Translations under genes and position numbers: made by a program | Notes under the pieces: model-generated | The model's input: only the letters and a program-made list of their open reading frames with translations | Told to the model about the DNA's origin: nothing | The model's database searches: none | Assembly (NCBI GenBank): GCA_964526635.1 | Contig: CAZGLR010000038.1 | Location: forward strand, 1-26,631 | Reading direction: 5' to 3' | Source of the DNA: CAZGLR01 sp964526635 | GTDB taxonomy: Bacteria; Zixibacteria; MSB-5A5; GN15; JAAZOE01 | Length of the DNA: 26,631 nucleotides | Part shown: piece after piece, positions 17,826-26,114 of the stretch | How the letters are laid out: the number at the start of each line of letters is the position of its first letter | How positions within the stretch are numbered: position 1 is the stretch's first letter

Positions 17826-19235
17826 GTGAAGCAGCGAACACAACATCAACGATTTCTGCACCAGTTAACCCTCACCTCACTGGGTGCAATCATCCTGCTT
17901 ATTGGTGCTTTCGCGCCGGCTGTTGCTGAAATCAGCGATGGCCAGTTGAGTGCCATGAAGCAGGATATCGCCGCCAATGGCTACACTTTCAACGTTGATC
18001 ACAATGGCGCCACCGACTACGCACTCGATGAACTGTGCGGGCTGGTCGAACCCGAGGGCTGGCAGGAGGATGCCGATTTTGTGGAGTTCACCGACAAGGA
18101 TCCATTGCCCGAACGCTTCGACTGGCGGGAAGTGACCGCTGTTCCGCCGGTGCGTAATCAGGGCGGCTGTGGCAGTTGCTGGGCGTTTGCGACCGTCGGT
18201 GCCCTGGAATGCGCGATATGGCGCATCGATGGCGAACAGGCCGATCTGTCCGAACAATGGCTGGTCAGCTGCAACCGGGCAGGATGGGGATGCGATGGCG
18301 GCTGGTGGGCGCATGGGTATCACAAAACCACCCTCGATCAATGTGGAAATTCCGGCGCTGTATACGAATCACTCTTTCCCTATATGGCCAGCGATCGCCC
18401 CTGCGGATGCACTTATTCGCATAAGCACTTTATTGACGACTGGCACTATATCGGCAACGGCAACAATGTCCCGCCAACCGACCAGATCAAGCAGGCCATT
18501 CTCGACTATGGCCCGGTGACCGTTGCGGTGACCGTCACCTCCTACTTCCAGGCTTACAGCAACGGCGTGTTCAATGCCTGCTCGGTTAATCCCGTCAATC
18601 ATGGCGTCGTTCTCGTTGGCTGGGATGATACCCTGGGTACTGCCGGCGCCTGGATCATGCGCAATTCATGGGGACCCAACTGGGGTATGGATGGTTACAT
18701 GTACATCGAATATGGCTGCTCCAAGATCGGTTATGCCGCCAGCTATGTTGAATATCCCGGACATGTCGGAATCCTGACCGAATCGGTTCCGGTCTGCAGT
18801 CTGGGACTTGCCTATAGCTGTCCGCTCGATGCTACCGGCGGATCGGGAGAATATACCTGGACTGATAAGCTGGATATCCTTGAAGGCACCGGCCTGAGCA
18901 TAGATCCCGATGGTTACCTGATTGGGACCCCGTCGACGCAGACCAGCCGTAATTTCATCGCCCGGGTGGAAGATGCCATGGGTCGCTGGGATGAGGTCGT
19001 GTATACGATCAATACCATTAAAACCTACAACTGTGGTGATCCCAATTACGATGCATCCGTGAACATTGGCGATGCCGTCTATCTGATCAATTTTGTCTTC
19101 TCCAGCGGATCGGCGCCGATACCGGTCGATGATGCCGGTGACGCCAACTGTGATAACCTGGTCAATGTCGGCGACGCGCTGTATATTGTTAATCACGTAT
19201 TCAAATCCGGACCGTCGCCCTGCTGCTCGCAGTGA
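17826..19235 (+). CDS. Secreted C1A (papain-family) cysteine peptidase with Ig-like domain and dockerin repeats
   Basis: Extracellular cysteine endopeptidase, 469 residues, closer to classical papain than its upstream neighbour. The GTG start is supported by AGGAG 5 bases upstream and by the signal peptide it gives (about residues 1-34, cleavage near AVA|EISD). A prosegment follows to about residue 95, ending LPERFDWRE. The catalytic domain has oxyanion Q112, C118 in QGGCGSCWAF, H259 in NHGVVLVGW and N280 in RNSWGPNWG. Residues about 320-398 (GGSGEYTW ... GLSIDPDGYLIGTP) match the He_PIG putative Ig-type domain. Residues 404-469 are two dockerin repeats. The second is imperfect (GDANCDNLVNVGD) and ends in Cys-Cys-Ser-Gln. 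It lies 40 bp after the first peptidase and is followed by a good terminator, so the two form a unit. Partners and substrates are unknown. Confidence 0.93.
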   Translation: MKQRTQHQRFLHQLTLTSLGAIILLIGAFAPAVAEISDGQLSAMKQDIAANGYTFNVDHNGATDYALDELCGLVEPEGWQEDADFVEFTDKDPLPERFDWREVTAVPPVRNQGGCGSCWAFATVGALECAIWRIDGEQADLSEQWLVSCNRAGWGCDGGWWAHGYHKTTLDQCGNSGAVYESLFPYMASDRPCGCTYSHKHFIDDWHYIGNGNNVPPTDQIKQAILDYGPVTVAVTVTSYFQAYSNGVFNACSVNPVNHGVVLVGWDDTLGTAGAWIMRNSWGPNWGMDGYMYIEYGCSKIGYAASYVEYPGHVGILTESVPVCSLGLAYSCPLDATGGSGEYTWTDKLDILEGTGLSIDPDGYLIGTPSTQTSRNFIARVEDAMGRWDEVVYTINTIKTYNCGDPNYDASVNIGDAVYLINFVFSSGSAPIPVDDAGDANCDNLVNVGDALYIVNHVFKSGPSPCCSQ

Positions 19236-19258
19236 TTGGTTAAGATATTTATTATCAA

Positions 19259-19290
19259 CGGGTTAACTCGTCGGGTTAGCCCGATTTTTT
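19259..19290 (+). terminator. Intrinsic terminator of the peptidase unit
   Basis: CGGGTTAAC (19259-19267) pairs with GTTAGCCCG (19275-19283), nine pairs including one G-U, with a 7-base loop. A run of six T (19285-19290) follows. It sits 24 bp after the second peptidase stop. Confidence 0.85.
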
Positions 19291-19309
19291 GCATCGAAAT
19301 TTCTCAGAT

Positions 19310-19338
19310 TTGTCACAAGGAATGCCGATATTTAATAA
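19310..19338 (+). promoter_or_regulatory. Weak candidate promoter of the unknown secreted protein gene
   Basis: TTGTCA (19310-19315), a 17-bp spacer and TAATAA (19333-19338). The -35 is 5/6 to consensus but the -10 is only 3/6. It lies just after the peptidase terminator, where a new promoter would be needed. Confidence 0.25.
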
Positions 19339-19496
19339 GAACGTAAAAGCGCCGCCTGGAAAACCTGCGTGAAGCCGGCCTTAAATTTAGGTATCAGAAA
19401 GTGAATTTATCTGCGTACTATGTCGAAAACCAGATAGCTCTGTGTATTACCCATTGCCGGGGGATAGCATTTGCAGAATCGAAATGGCTGATTAAT

Positions 19497-20774
19497 ATGC
19501 AAAAACCGCTACTACATATGTTGCTGATTGCCCTCTGCATTATTCTGGGAACTCCGTTGCAGGCACAGGCTTTCCAGCCAATGGTAACCGGCACGGCCTT
19601 CGATTCGCTGATTGCTGTTCAGGATACTGCCTTTCAGAACCATGTGCGCGGCCTTTTCAAAAACGGCGACGGCTACCTGATGACCGGTCCGATGGATCCA
19701 TTATTCGACGGCCCTCCCGACAGCCGCATGATATACCACAGCCATCGCCTGACGTGCCCGGATCATGCTTCAATCTCTAAAGCCGTGGCAGCCCTGAGAT
19801 CGGATACCGCGATTAGAATTATTGATTACCGTGAATGTTTAACCGGTCGTTGCAATGATATGCCACAGGGGTATCGGGGAGCGTTGCTCTGGATTGACTG
19901 GCGTGGCGATATCCATATCCTGCAGCTTAACTCGATCCAGCAAACCCGCTGGCTGATATGGGCAAAACCATATCTCGTCCACAGCGACTGGAGTTTTACT
20001 TTCGACAAACTCGGCGCCTACGCCGATGCCTTGGCCGATTTCCTGTTTGCCTCGGGGCGAGGATGGAGTGATTTCAAACGACCCGATGCATCCCTTCTGG
20101 GTCTGCCCGATTCGCTTGATTTCTATCGTCCCCAGCCGGACTACGTTATCGAGGGATATCAGAATTACAAGGATTTTCTCAAACGGCACCGCCCCATGTA
20201 TACCGATTTCGCCCGGGGCGTGCTGTCTCTGGTGCCATCGGATTCACTTCTCGCTGCGCTTGCGGCCGATCCTCCGTACATTGCTTACCGCAACAAGGAA
20301 TACCGTGCGTTACAGCATGAGTTTGAGAAATTTATAACTCGCGGCGGCGATTTCCGTGATATTGCCGTTTTAACCAAGACTGTCCTCGATACCCTGTCAC
20401 CGGGCGAGTATCTCTATGCTGTCGGGGCGTCCGGTCTTATCCGGTTTGCGCGGGAACTAACCCGGGAGGAAGTCCACCGCATCGAAGAACAGTCCGGACA
20501 AAAAGTTCCGCGAATAAATCACGCCTTCCTGTTTCCCGGCGAAGCTATCTTAATCGCCGGCGCGTTTTTCATTGAGCATAGCGAAGACGGTATCCCGTAT
20601 TTTCATAAAATCAACGCGCAATCAGGCCATTATTTCTACAGCAACCTGACTCCCACAATTCGCACCGATATCAGCGAAAAATCCAACACCTACATATTGA
20701 GTCTGGGACATTTTTTTCGCGCCCTCGAGCGCGAGGGGATTTCCGTTTCCGATGCCTTGATCAGCAAATACTAA
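19497..20774 (+). CDS. Secreted protein of unknown function
   Basis: I do not recognise this family. From the ATG at 19497 the protein has 425 residues and opens with a clear Sec signal peptide (MQKPLLHMLLIALCIILG, cleavage near QAQA|FQP), so it should be exported. The frame is open to a GTG at 19401, but that extension would hide the signal sequence and has no better ribosome binding site. The mature part is mixed alpha/beta. It is rich in Asp, Tyr and Trp and has one Cys pair (CLTGRCND) in the first third. There is no TM segment, lipobox, dockerin or known catalytic motif that I can see. A segment near the C-terminus (HAFLFPGEAILIAGAFFIEHSEDG) may be a beta-hairpin core. The stop lies 7 bp from the convergent glycosyltransferase stop. 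Confidence 0.75.
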   Translation: MQKPLLHMLLIALCIILGTPLQAQAFQPMVTGTAFDSLIAVQDTAFQNHVRGLFKNGDGYLMTGPMDPLFDGPPDSRMIYHSHRLTCPDHASISKAVAALRSDTAIRIIDYRECLTGRCNDMPQGYRGALLWIDWRGDIHILQLNSIQQTRWLIWAKPYLVHSDWSFTFDKLGAYADALADFLFASGRGWSDFKRPDASLLGLPDSLDFYRPQPDYVIEGYQNYKDFLKRHRPMYTDFARGVLSLVPSDSLLAALAADPPYIAYRNKEYRALQHEFEKFITRGGDFRDIAVLTKTVLDTLSPGEYLYAVGASGLIRFARELTREEVHRIEEQSGQKVPRINHAFLFPGEAILIAGAFFIEHSEDGIPYFHKINAQSGHYFYSNLTPTIRTDISEKSNTYILSLGHFFRALEREGISVSDALISKY

Positions 20775-20781
20775 CACAGCC

Positions 20782-21978
20782 TCAGCGGTTCGCAGCCACG
20801 GCTCGAATTTTGTCGATTGCCCGCGCGGCAATATCATCCCAGAGATGTTCATGGGCAATTTCTCGACCGATCTCTTTGGTAACTTCGCGATTCCTCTGAA
20901 GTTGCTTTGCCACAGCCTCGTTCCAGGCGGACTCGTCATTTTCAACTGTTAGAATCAAATCAGCGCTATAGCCGCTTATTTCAGGAATCGGGGAGGAAAC
21001 CATCGGCAATCCGGCGGCGGCATATTCATAAAACTTCAAGGGATTGAGATATTCGAAAAACGGCGTATTAATATACGGCAACAATCCGACATCAAATGCC
21101 GCAATCACCGCCGGCAGATTCGGAAGTGGTACCGGCGGCAGGAAATGGATATTATCAATAGCTGAAAATTGCCTTACGGGTGGGGTCTCATACCCCGGGC
21201 CAACGAAAACAAACTGCCAGTCGGGATGCCTGCCGGCCAGTCGGGCCATCAGCGGCAGATCCAGCCGCGATGATACCATCCCGGTATACCCCAGACGGGG
21301 TCGTGGTATTTTGGAAATCTCTGGATCGGTACTNNNNNNNNNNATAGTCTCTGACAATGCTGCATACGTTTGGTGGCTGAGGCCATTGCCGATACACAGC
21401 GCTGCCGGGTAGTGACGGGCGTACCGTTCAAACAGGCGCTGCGAAGTGGTCAGCAGCATATCAACCCGTGAGCGGCCGTCAATTTCGCGCTTCACGATAG
21501 CCGGATCTTCGTGACCGTGTATATCCGAGAGCGCGTCATAGATTTCCAAAACCACGAAGGACGATTCAAACAGGTGGGCCACCGCCATCTGCTGCGGATG
21601 GTAATACCAGATCAATGGATCGCTGCACGGTGTTTTCAATCTTCGCTGCAACGAATGGTATCCGGATCGTAAAGCAGCAATGTTCAATCTCTCCAGCAGA
21701 CTCACGCGATTGGCGACTGTATCATGAATCGCGTATTTCGGGCTGTAGAGATACAGATTCTCATTCAACTGCTGTAACCGCGAACGGCCAAATAACTCAG
21801 GTGTGCGCGATGGTTTCTTGATGACAGTAGAAAATGGGCACAAAGGACGGTTTACCGCAACAATCGTGACGCCGTCGTCTTTGACCTGATCAGCGATTGC
21901 CTGTATGAACGGACGGCGCGTGAATATCGGCCAGTCGACTGTAAGAAAAATCAACCAGATTGCGGGGAGAGAAGCCAT
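20782..21978 (-). CDS. Glycosyltransferase (GT4/GT1-like, GT-B fold), contains assembly gap
   Basis: Predicted nucleotide-sugar glycosyltransferase of the GT-B fold, likely in cell-surface polysaccharide synthesis. About 398 residues as assembled. Seen: N-terminal domain starting IWLIFLTVDWPIFTRRPFIQ, with DALSDIHGHE and TTSQRLFERYARH typical of TuaH/WsaF-like glycosyltransferases. A C-terminal Rossmann domain follows (LGYTGMVSSRLDLPLM, FVFVGPGYETPP, FDVGLLPYINTPFF, LNPLKFYEYAAAGLPMVSS). Ten N interrupt the linker between the two domains, and the frame is preserved across exactly ten. A few residues may still be missing or wrong there, since such a gap is usually a placeholder. The start ATG is uncertain, as no strong ribosome binding site is visible. 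It lies 81 bp downstream of the response regulator gene on the same strand. Confidence 0.87.
   Translation of the reverse strand: MASLPAIWLIFLTVDWPIFTRRPFIQAIADQVKDDGVTIVAVNRPLCPFSTVIKKPSRTPELFGRSRLQQLNENLYLYSPKYAIHDTVANRVSLLERLNIAALRSGYHSLQRRLKTPCSDPLIWYYHPQQMAVAHLFESSFVVLEIYDALSDIHGHEDPAIVKREIDGRSRVDMLLTTSQRLFERYARHYPAALCIGNGLSHQTYAALSETXXXXSTDPEISKIPRPRLGYTGMVSSRLDLPLMARLAGRHPDWQFVFVGPGYETPPVRQFSAIDNIHFLPPVPLPNLPAVIAAFDVGLLPYINTPFFEYLNPLKFYEYAAAGLPMVSSPIPEISGYSADLILTVENDESAWNEAVAKQLQRNREVTKEIGREIAHEHLWDDIAARAIDKIRAVAANR
21334..21343. other. Assembly gap (10 N) inside a glycosyltransferase gene
   Basis: Ten unknown bases between the acceptor and donor domains. Unlike the other gap, the flanking frames agree with a length of 10 (1 modulo 3), but the identical length of both runs suggests a scaffolder's placeholder. 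Confidence 0.95.
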
Positions 21979-22059
21979 GACGGCAATATATCAGGTCAGC
22001 CAATGATCCAAAATAAAAAAGGCCATGATTCCTAAGACGGAGAACACACAGCCTCGTTA

Positions 22060-22539
22060 CTACACGAACGTCTTTACTATCTCTTTATGCAACCCCTGCA
22101 GTTCACTATAGGCTTTGTTGATTTCGTTGATTTTCTCCTGCAGTTTTTGCATGAGCTGCTTCTTTTCGAGACCATTGCGCAGAATAATCAAAATATCATC
22201 ATTGTCCCAGGGCTTTTCAATATATTGAAACAGGCCGACTTCGTTTATCGCCTTGATCGCGTTTTCCTTGTCGGCATAGCCGGTGAGGATGATGCGCGGG
22301 ATTTCCGGCTTGGCGTCGCGGACTTTGGCCAGAAAACTGATGCCATCCATCTCCGGCATCAAATAATCGGAAATCACGATATCGACATCGTTGCCGGTAA
22401 TGTATTCAAGCGCGTCTTTGGCAGAAATAAAGGTCTTGACCGTATAGTCGGTTTCGAGACTGAGGAACGATTCAAGACTGGTCAGGACCATCTCTTCATC
22501 ATCGACAATCACAACAATATGGGTGCTTTCGTCGGTCAT
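22060..22539 (-). CDS. Receiver-only response regulator with coiled-coil tail
   Basis: Two-component phosphoacceptor protein, 159 residues, with no DNA-binding or enzymatic output domain. Seen: CheY-like receiver at residues about 7-125 with acidic pair D13-D14, phosphorylation site D58 (SDYLMPEMDG), T86 (ILTGYAD) and K109 (EKPW). The ILTGYAD/EKPW wording is typical of receivers that precede HD-GYP or similar outputs. A charged helical tail (about 125-150, LEKKQLMQKLQEKINEINKAY) is a probable coiled coil for dimerisation or partner binding. GGAGA lies 7 bases ahead of the ATG. It follows the cyclic-nucleotide-fold gene on the same strand after 189 bp with no visible gene or terminator. No histidine kinase is in the window, so its partner is elsewhere. 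Confidence 0.93.
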   Translation of the reverse strand: MTDESTHIVVIVDDEEMVLTSLESFLSLETDYTVKTFISAKDALEYITGNDVDIVISDYLMPEMDGISFLAKVRDAKPEIPRIILTGYADKENAIKAINEVGLFQYIEKPWDNDDILIILRNGLEKKQLMQKLQEKINEINKAYSELQGLHKEIVKTFV

Positions 22540-22728
22540 ATCTTTCTCCGGCGTAAGATGTGTACGTCAATAGTTTTCTGGTTCACCCTCGTTCGGTCAG
22601 ACTTTCCAGCTATAACAGCATGAATAACGCCATAGTTTCATTCAAACCCAGAGCTGGACGAACAGGTAATATCTTCAGAATCGAGGGAGTTTGCAACAGT
22701 TTTGTGGAAAAAGCGGCGGACGACAGCA

Positions 22729-23184
22729 TCAGGGACCGGTCGTACCCCCGCCGACACCGGGCGCTCCGACCCGTTCCAGGAGATTTCGAAGACGGTCGGC
22801 CATGGTCTTGAGGACTCCCTGCGTAATCTGGACGTGATCAGCCAGCAGGTCGACGAAGTCAAAACGGTCGATGCGCAGCGCTCGGGTTTGTTCCAGCGCC
22901 TCGGCGGTTACGACGCGGGGCGAATCATCAAACAGTGCCCAGGTCCCGAAAACATCGGTCTTTTCGGCAATAGTAATCTCCTGCTGGGCACGGTGTAACC
23001 GTACTTTGCCATCAAGAATCATATAGAGGGAATCTGCGGGTTCGCCCTCCTCATAAACAGTCGTCCCGGCATCAAATGCGACTTCGTCGGCGATTGCAGC
23101 CAGGTGAGCCAGTTGTTCGGTTGGGACATCGGAAAATAAATCAACGTTCTGGAGCAGCAGGACTTTTTCGATTATCGATGGCAT
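22729..23184 (-). CDS. Cyclic-nucleotide-binding-fold (Crp-like) protein without DNA-binding domain
   Basis: 151 residues consisting almost wholly of one cNMP-binding beta-roll (about 10-125). Seen: LFSDVPTEQLAHLAAIADEV helix, FDAGTTVYEEGEPADSLYMI with the conserved glycines, then the phosphate-binding cassette FGTWALFDDSPRVVTA (79-94). R90, which contacts the cyclic phosphate in known members, is kept. The ribose-contacting Glu of the usual FGE is Thr81, so true cAMP or cGMP binding is uncertain. The C-terminus is a short helix and a Gly-rich tail with no helix-turn-helix. GAGG stands about 7 bases before the ATG, and the gene begins 28 bp after the NTT-HEAT transporter stop, so the two are almost certainly cotranscribed. 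It is probably a regulatory subunit of that membrane protein (inference). Confidence 0.92.
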   Translation of the reverse strand: MPSIIEKVLLLQNVDLFSDVPTEQLAHLAAIADEVAFDAGTTVYEEGEPADSLYMILDGKVRLHRAQQEITIAEKTDVFGTWALFDDSPRVVTAEALEQTRALRIDRFDFVDLLADHVQITQGVLKTMADRLRNLLERVGAPGVGGGTTGP

Positions 23185-23212
23185 AACATTACCTCATTTT
23201 ACAATATGACCA

Positions 23213-25963
23213 TCACATGGCGGCGATCAGATTCGCTGTTTCCCTGACCACCGGGTCGCTGTCTGTTCTGGCCTGCAGGATTATTTCACGCAATCGTTCC
23301 GACTTTACTCCCCCGGCATGATATATAGCGCACGCCTTCAGCCAAAAATCGCGGCCGTTGATCAGGTGCAGCAGAGCCTCTTCTTCGGTTTCAAAACGGA
23401 TACCGAACATTTCACTCCCACGGCGCAGGGCGATCTCGGAGGCGTCTTCATCGAGAATCGGAATCAGGTATTTACGGACATCGCTGTGAAGCAGGTTATC
23501 CAGAAACTCCACGGCATTGGCCCGAAGGCTTTTACGATTGCTGGTAACACCGAGGTAGGCAAAATAAATATCCTGGGCCGGATACGAAAGACCCAGCAGA
23601 CGGAAAATATGTTCGAGGTTCTGATCCTGTTTCTCTATCAGCGCTTTGATCAGCAGGCGCCCCCCGGGCGAATCACTGCGGCGCTGTCGCTGCAAAATCA
23701 GCATGATTTCAAAATACGATCGGGTTTCCTCAAGCAGGGCCGAGTTGACCGCGGTGCGATCGAAAACCAAATCGGCATTGGCGGCCCGCAGTTTGTTCAG
23801 CGCCTTGACCAGGTAAAACCGTAGCCGTGGTTCAACCGTTTCCAGATTGCGCGTCAGCATATCCACCGACTCTTGATGAGGCAGGGCACTGAGTACGCGC
23901 GGGATGTACATCCGTATCGAAGACGGTATCGCGGCATCATTGAGATAATCACTCAAGGTACCAATTAATCCGACACCGAATTTTGCCAGAGCATCACGGG
24001 CATAGACACGATGATCACGGTCCGCCAGCCGATCAATCAGCCAGGGAACATATTCGCGGTCTTTCATATTCCCGAGGCCCTCAATTGCGGCATTGACCAC
24101 GGCCGTGTTTCGATCATGCATGAGTTGCCTTAATATCTGATGACGGTCAGGCAGGGGACATAAACCACAGGCTCGGGCAATAAGTATATGGCATGCTTCC
24201 CGGTCGACCGAGTCAACCGCCAGAATCGAATCGATCAGTTCGGGGGTGAGATGACGGCGATCCTCCTTTGAGCCATGCTCCGCGATACACGCCACCGCCG
24301 CGGCCCGGGTGACAGGATCGTTATCGTTGAGAAGGCGCTGGATAACATCGGCCGAATCGGTTGGATGATATCTCAGGAGATATGAAATCGCCACCACCCG
24401 GACGTCCGGATCGGGATCAGAGATCAGCGGCTGAACATCATCAAGCGCTGCCGGATCATCCTGTTCGTGCAGTAGTCCTATCGCGCGACGGCGGATATCG
24501 GCATCTGAGTGCGTCAATAACTTCATGGCGGGATCAATCAACAGTTTGCTTTTGACCGACAATAACATGTCGAGGGCATAACGTACCTGTCGCGGGCGGC
24601 CGCTTTCCAGTAGAGATATCAACGTTTTAATCGTCTGGGCATCGGAGATGCCGTGGCGCAGTTCGGCCGGGTCAATTTCCCGCTTTTCCAGGGCGGAACG
24701 GAAAGCATTGACATACTCGCGCCGCATCATCAGCGCCAGCCCAAGCCATAGTCCGACCAGGCCAAGTACGACCAGACTTAACTGCTGGATATTCAGGCCG
24801 AGGACCATGGTGCATACCAGCAGCAGCCCGCCGGCGAGGCCGCGGAACCAGCGGTCGATGAACATATCGATGAAAATCTTCACGCGCTTTTTGATATCAA
24901 GTGCGACTGGTAAAAACAGCAGCTCCCGGGCGGTTTTATCCAGCGAGTATTTCAGACTGCCGTCGGCGCCCCGCAATAAAATCGCCGCCAGCAGGCCGGG
25001 AAAGAGAAACATCGACAGCGAACCAAGAAGCAATCCGATCGGCAGCACCAAAATCACACCGCCAACACCGATGAGTCGCAGGATACGGTAAGCCAGAAAC
25101 ATCTGTAAAGCCAGTGACACCAGCGATAGACGGCTGTAGAAGACAGCCAGAAACGATGTCAGTTCCTGGGTGGTTGGAAAGGCACTTGATGATACCAATT
25201 TGAACTGGTAATCGACAAACGACGCCACCATCATGGTCATCGCCACGATGCCGACGATCAGGGTCAGGTGACGGCTGCCGAAGACAGTAGAAAACAACTT
25301 GCGGAGGCTTTCCCGCTGTTCAGTGGTTTTGACAAAACGGCCCCGGATGCTTGATTCTATTGGCTTCTTGAGCTTCCAGGCGGCGTTGACCAGAACGATG
25401 GTAATAAGCAGAAAACCGACACAAAAAAACAGCAGATCCGGTGTGTTGACATTGAGATATTTGACAATCAGACTGGTGACTTCCCCGCCGGTAATAGCCC
25501 CGATAATACCGCCCAGTCCCAAAAGCACGAAAATCCGTTTGGCCTGGGTGGCGGTAAAGACAGCATTACTCAGAAGCCAGAATTGCGACGTGGTCAGCGC
25601 GCCATAGATACTCACCCACGCATAGAAAAGATAATAGACCCACGCCGAATCAATATTGATCAGCCAGCGCAGGATAATGAGATTTATAATAATAACGACA
25701 GTCGTGACAGTGATCAGCTTGTTGAGCCGCATGGAGCGGCTGAAACGATTGTACAGCGATATCACCGGCATCGTGACGAGTGCCGTAATGATAAAGACCA
25801 CCGGAAGTTGCGCGGCACTGACTTTGACCAGAAACATGCTGTCGCGGGCCGGCTTGAGGAAATAATAGGTAACCAGCAGCAGGTAATAGCACGAGAACAT
25901 CAGGACAGTCAGCAGAACTTCGCCCTTGCGCACATCGATTATGGAGCCGAAGAATCGTTTCAT
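23213..25963 (-). CDS. NTT-like (ATP/ADP translocase family) membrane protein fused to HEAT repeats
   Basis: 916 residues in two halves. Residues 1 to about 415 form about twelve TM helices in the MFS-related ADP/ATP carrier (TLC/NTT) style, with the family landmark YYFLKPARDSMFLVK near residues 33-47. GLGGIIGAITGGEVTS follows mid-way, and the second half starts at LTLIVGIVAMTMMVASF. Residues about 430-916 are soluble helical repeats of HEAT type (DADIRRRAIGLLHEQDDPAA, DPDVRVVAISYLLRYHP, DPVTRAAAVACIAEHG, DPVVRETANLIAAM). Classical NTTs of intracellular bacteria exchange or import nucleotides. Whether this free-standing relative moves nucleotides at all is unknown. The HEAT half is probably cytoplasmic and could bind a partner or the downstream cNMP-fold protein. 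The ribosome binding site is weak. 151 bp separate it from the metal permease gene upstream. Confidence 0.9.
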   Translation of the reverse strand: MKRFFGSIIDVRKGEVLLTVLMFSCYYLLLVTYYFLKPARDSMFLVKVSAAQLPVVFIITALVTMPVISLYNRFSRSMRLNKLITVTTVVIIINLIILRWLINIDSAWVYYLFYAWVSIYGALTTSQFWLLSNAVFTATQAKRIFVLLGLGGIIGAITGGEVTSLIVKYLNVNTPDLLFFCVGFLLITIVLVNAAWKLKKPIESSIRGRFVKTTEQRESLRKLFSTVFGSRHLTLIVGIVAMTMMVASFVDYQFKLVSSSAFPTTQELTSFLAVFYSRLSLVSLALQMFLAYRILRLIGVGGVILVLPIGLLLGSLSMFLFPGLLAAILLRGADGSLKYSLDKTARELLFLPVALDIKKRVKIFIDMFIDRWFRGLAGGLLLVCTMVLGLNIQQLSLVVLGLVGLWLGLALMMRREYVNAFRSALEKREIDPAELRHGISDAQTIKTLISLLESGRPRQVRYALDMLLSVKSKLLIDPAMKLLTHSDADIRRRAIGLLHEQDDPAALDDVQPLISDPDPDVRVVAISYLLRYHPTDSADVIQRLLNDNDPVTRAAAVACIAEHGSKEDRRHLTPELIDSILAVDSVDREACHILIARACGLCPLPDRHQILRQLMHDRNTAVVNAAIEGLGNMKDREYVPWLIDRLADRDHRVYARDALAKFGVGLIGTLSDYLNDAAIPSSIRMYIPRVLSALPHQESVDMLTRNLETVEPRLRFYLVKALNKLRAANADLVFDRTAVNSALLEETRSYFEIMLILQRQRRSDSPGGRLLIKALIEKQDQNLEHIFRLLGLSYPAQDIYFAYLGVTSNRKSLRANAVEFLDNLLHSDVRKYLIPILDEDASEIALRRGSEMFGIRFETEEEALLHLINGRDFWLKACAIYHAGGVKSERLREIILQARTDSDPVVRETANLIAAM

Positions 25964-26114
25964 AGTCAGGTCAATAATACACCCTGTGGCCCGTCTTCAA
26001 CAGTAAAATTACCGTATGAGACCCGTTTCTTACAGTCTTTTTCATGTACGTGATTTGATACGGCAATCCTGGTCTGCTGGATAGTCGCCCGTTTTCTACT
26101 TGCTTTGGAAAATG

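Noticed and set aside
22087..22623. 178-residue open frame on the plus strand
   Set aside because: Antisense mirror of the receiver gene; its Ile/Phe/Asp-rich sequence mirrors the complementary codons.
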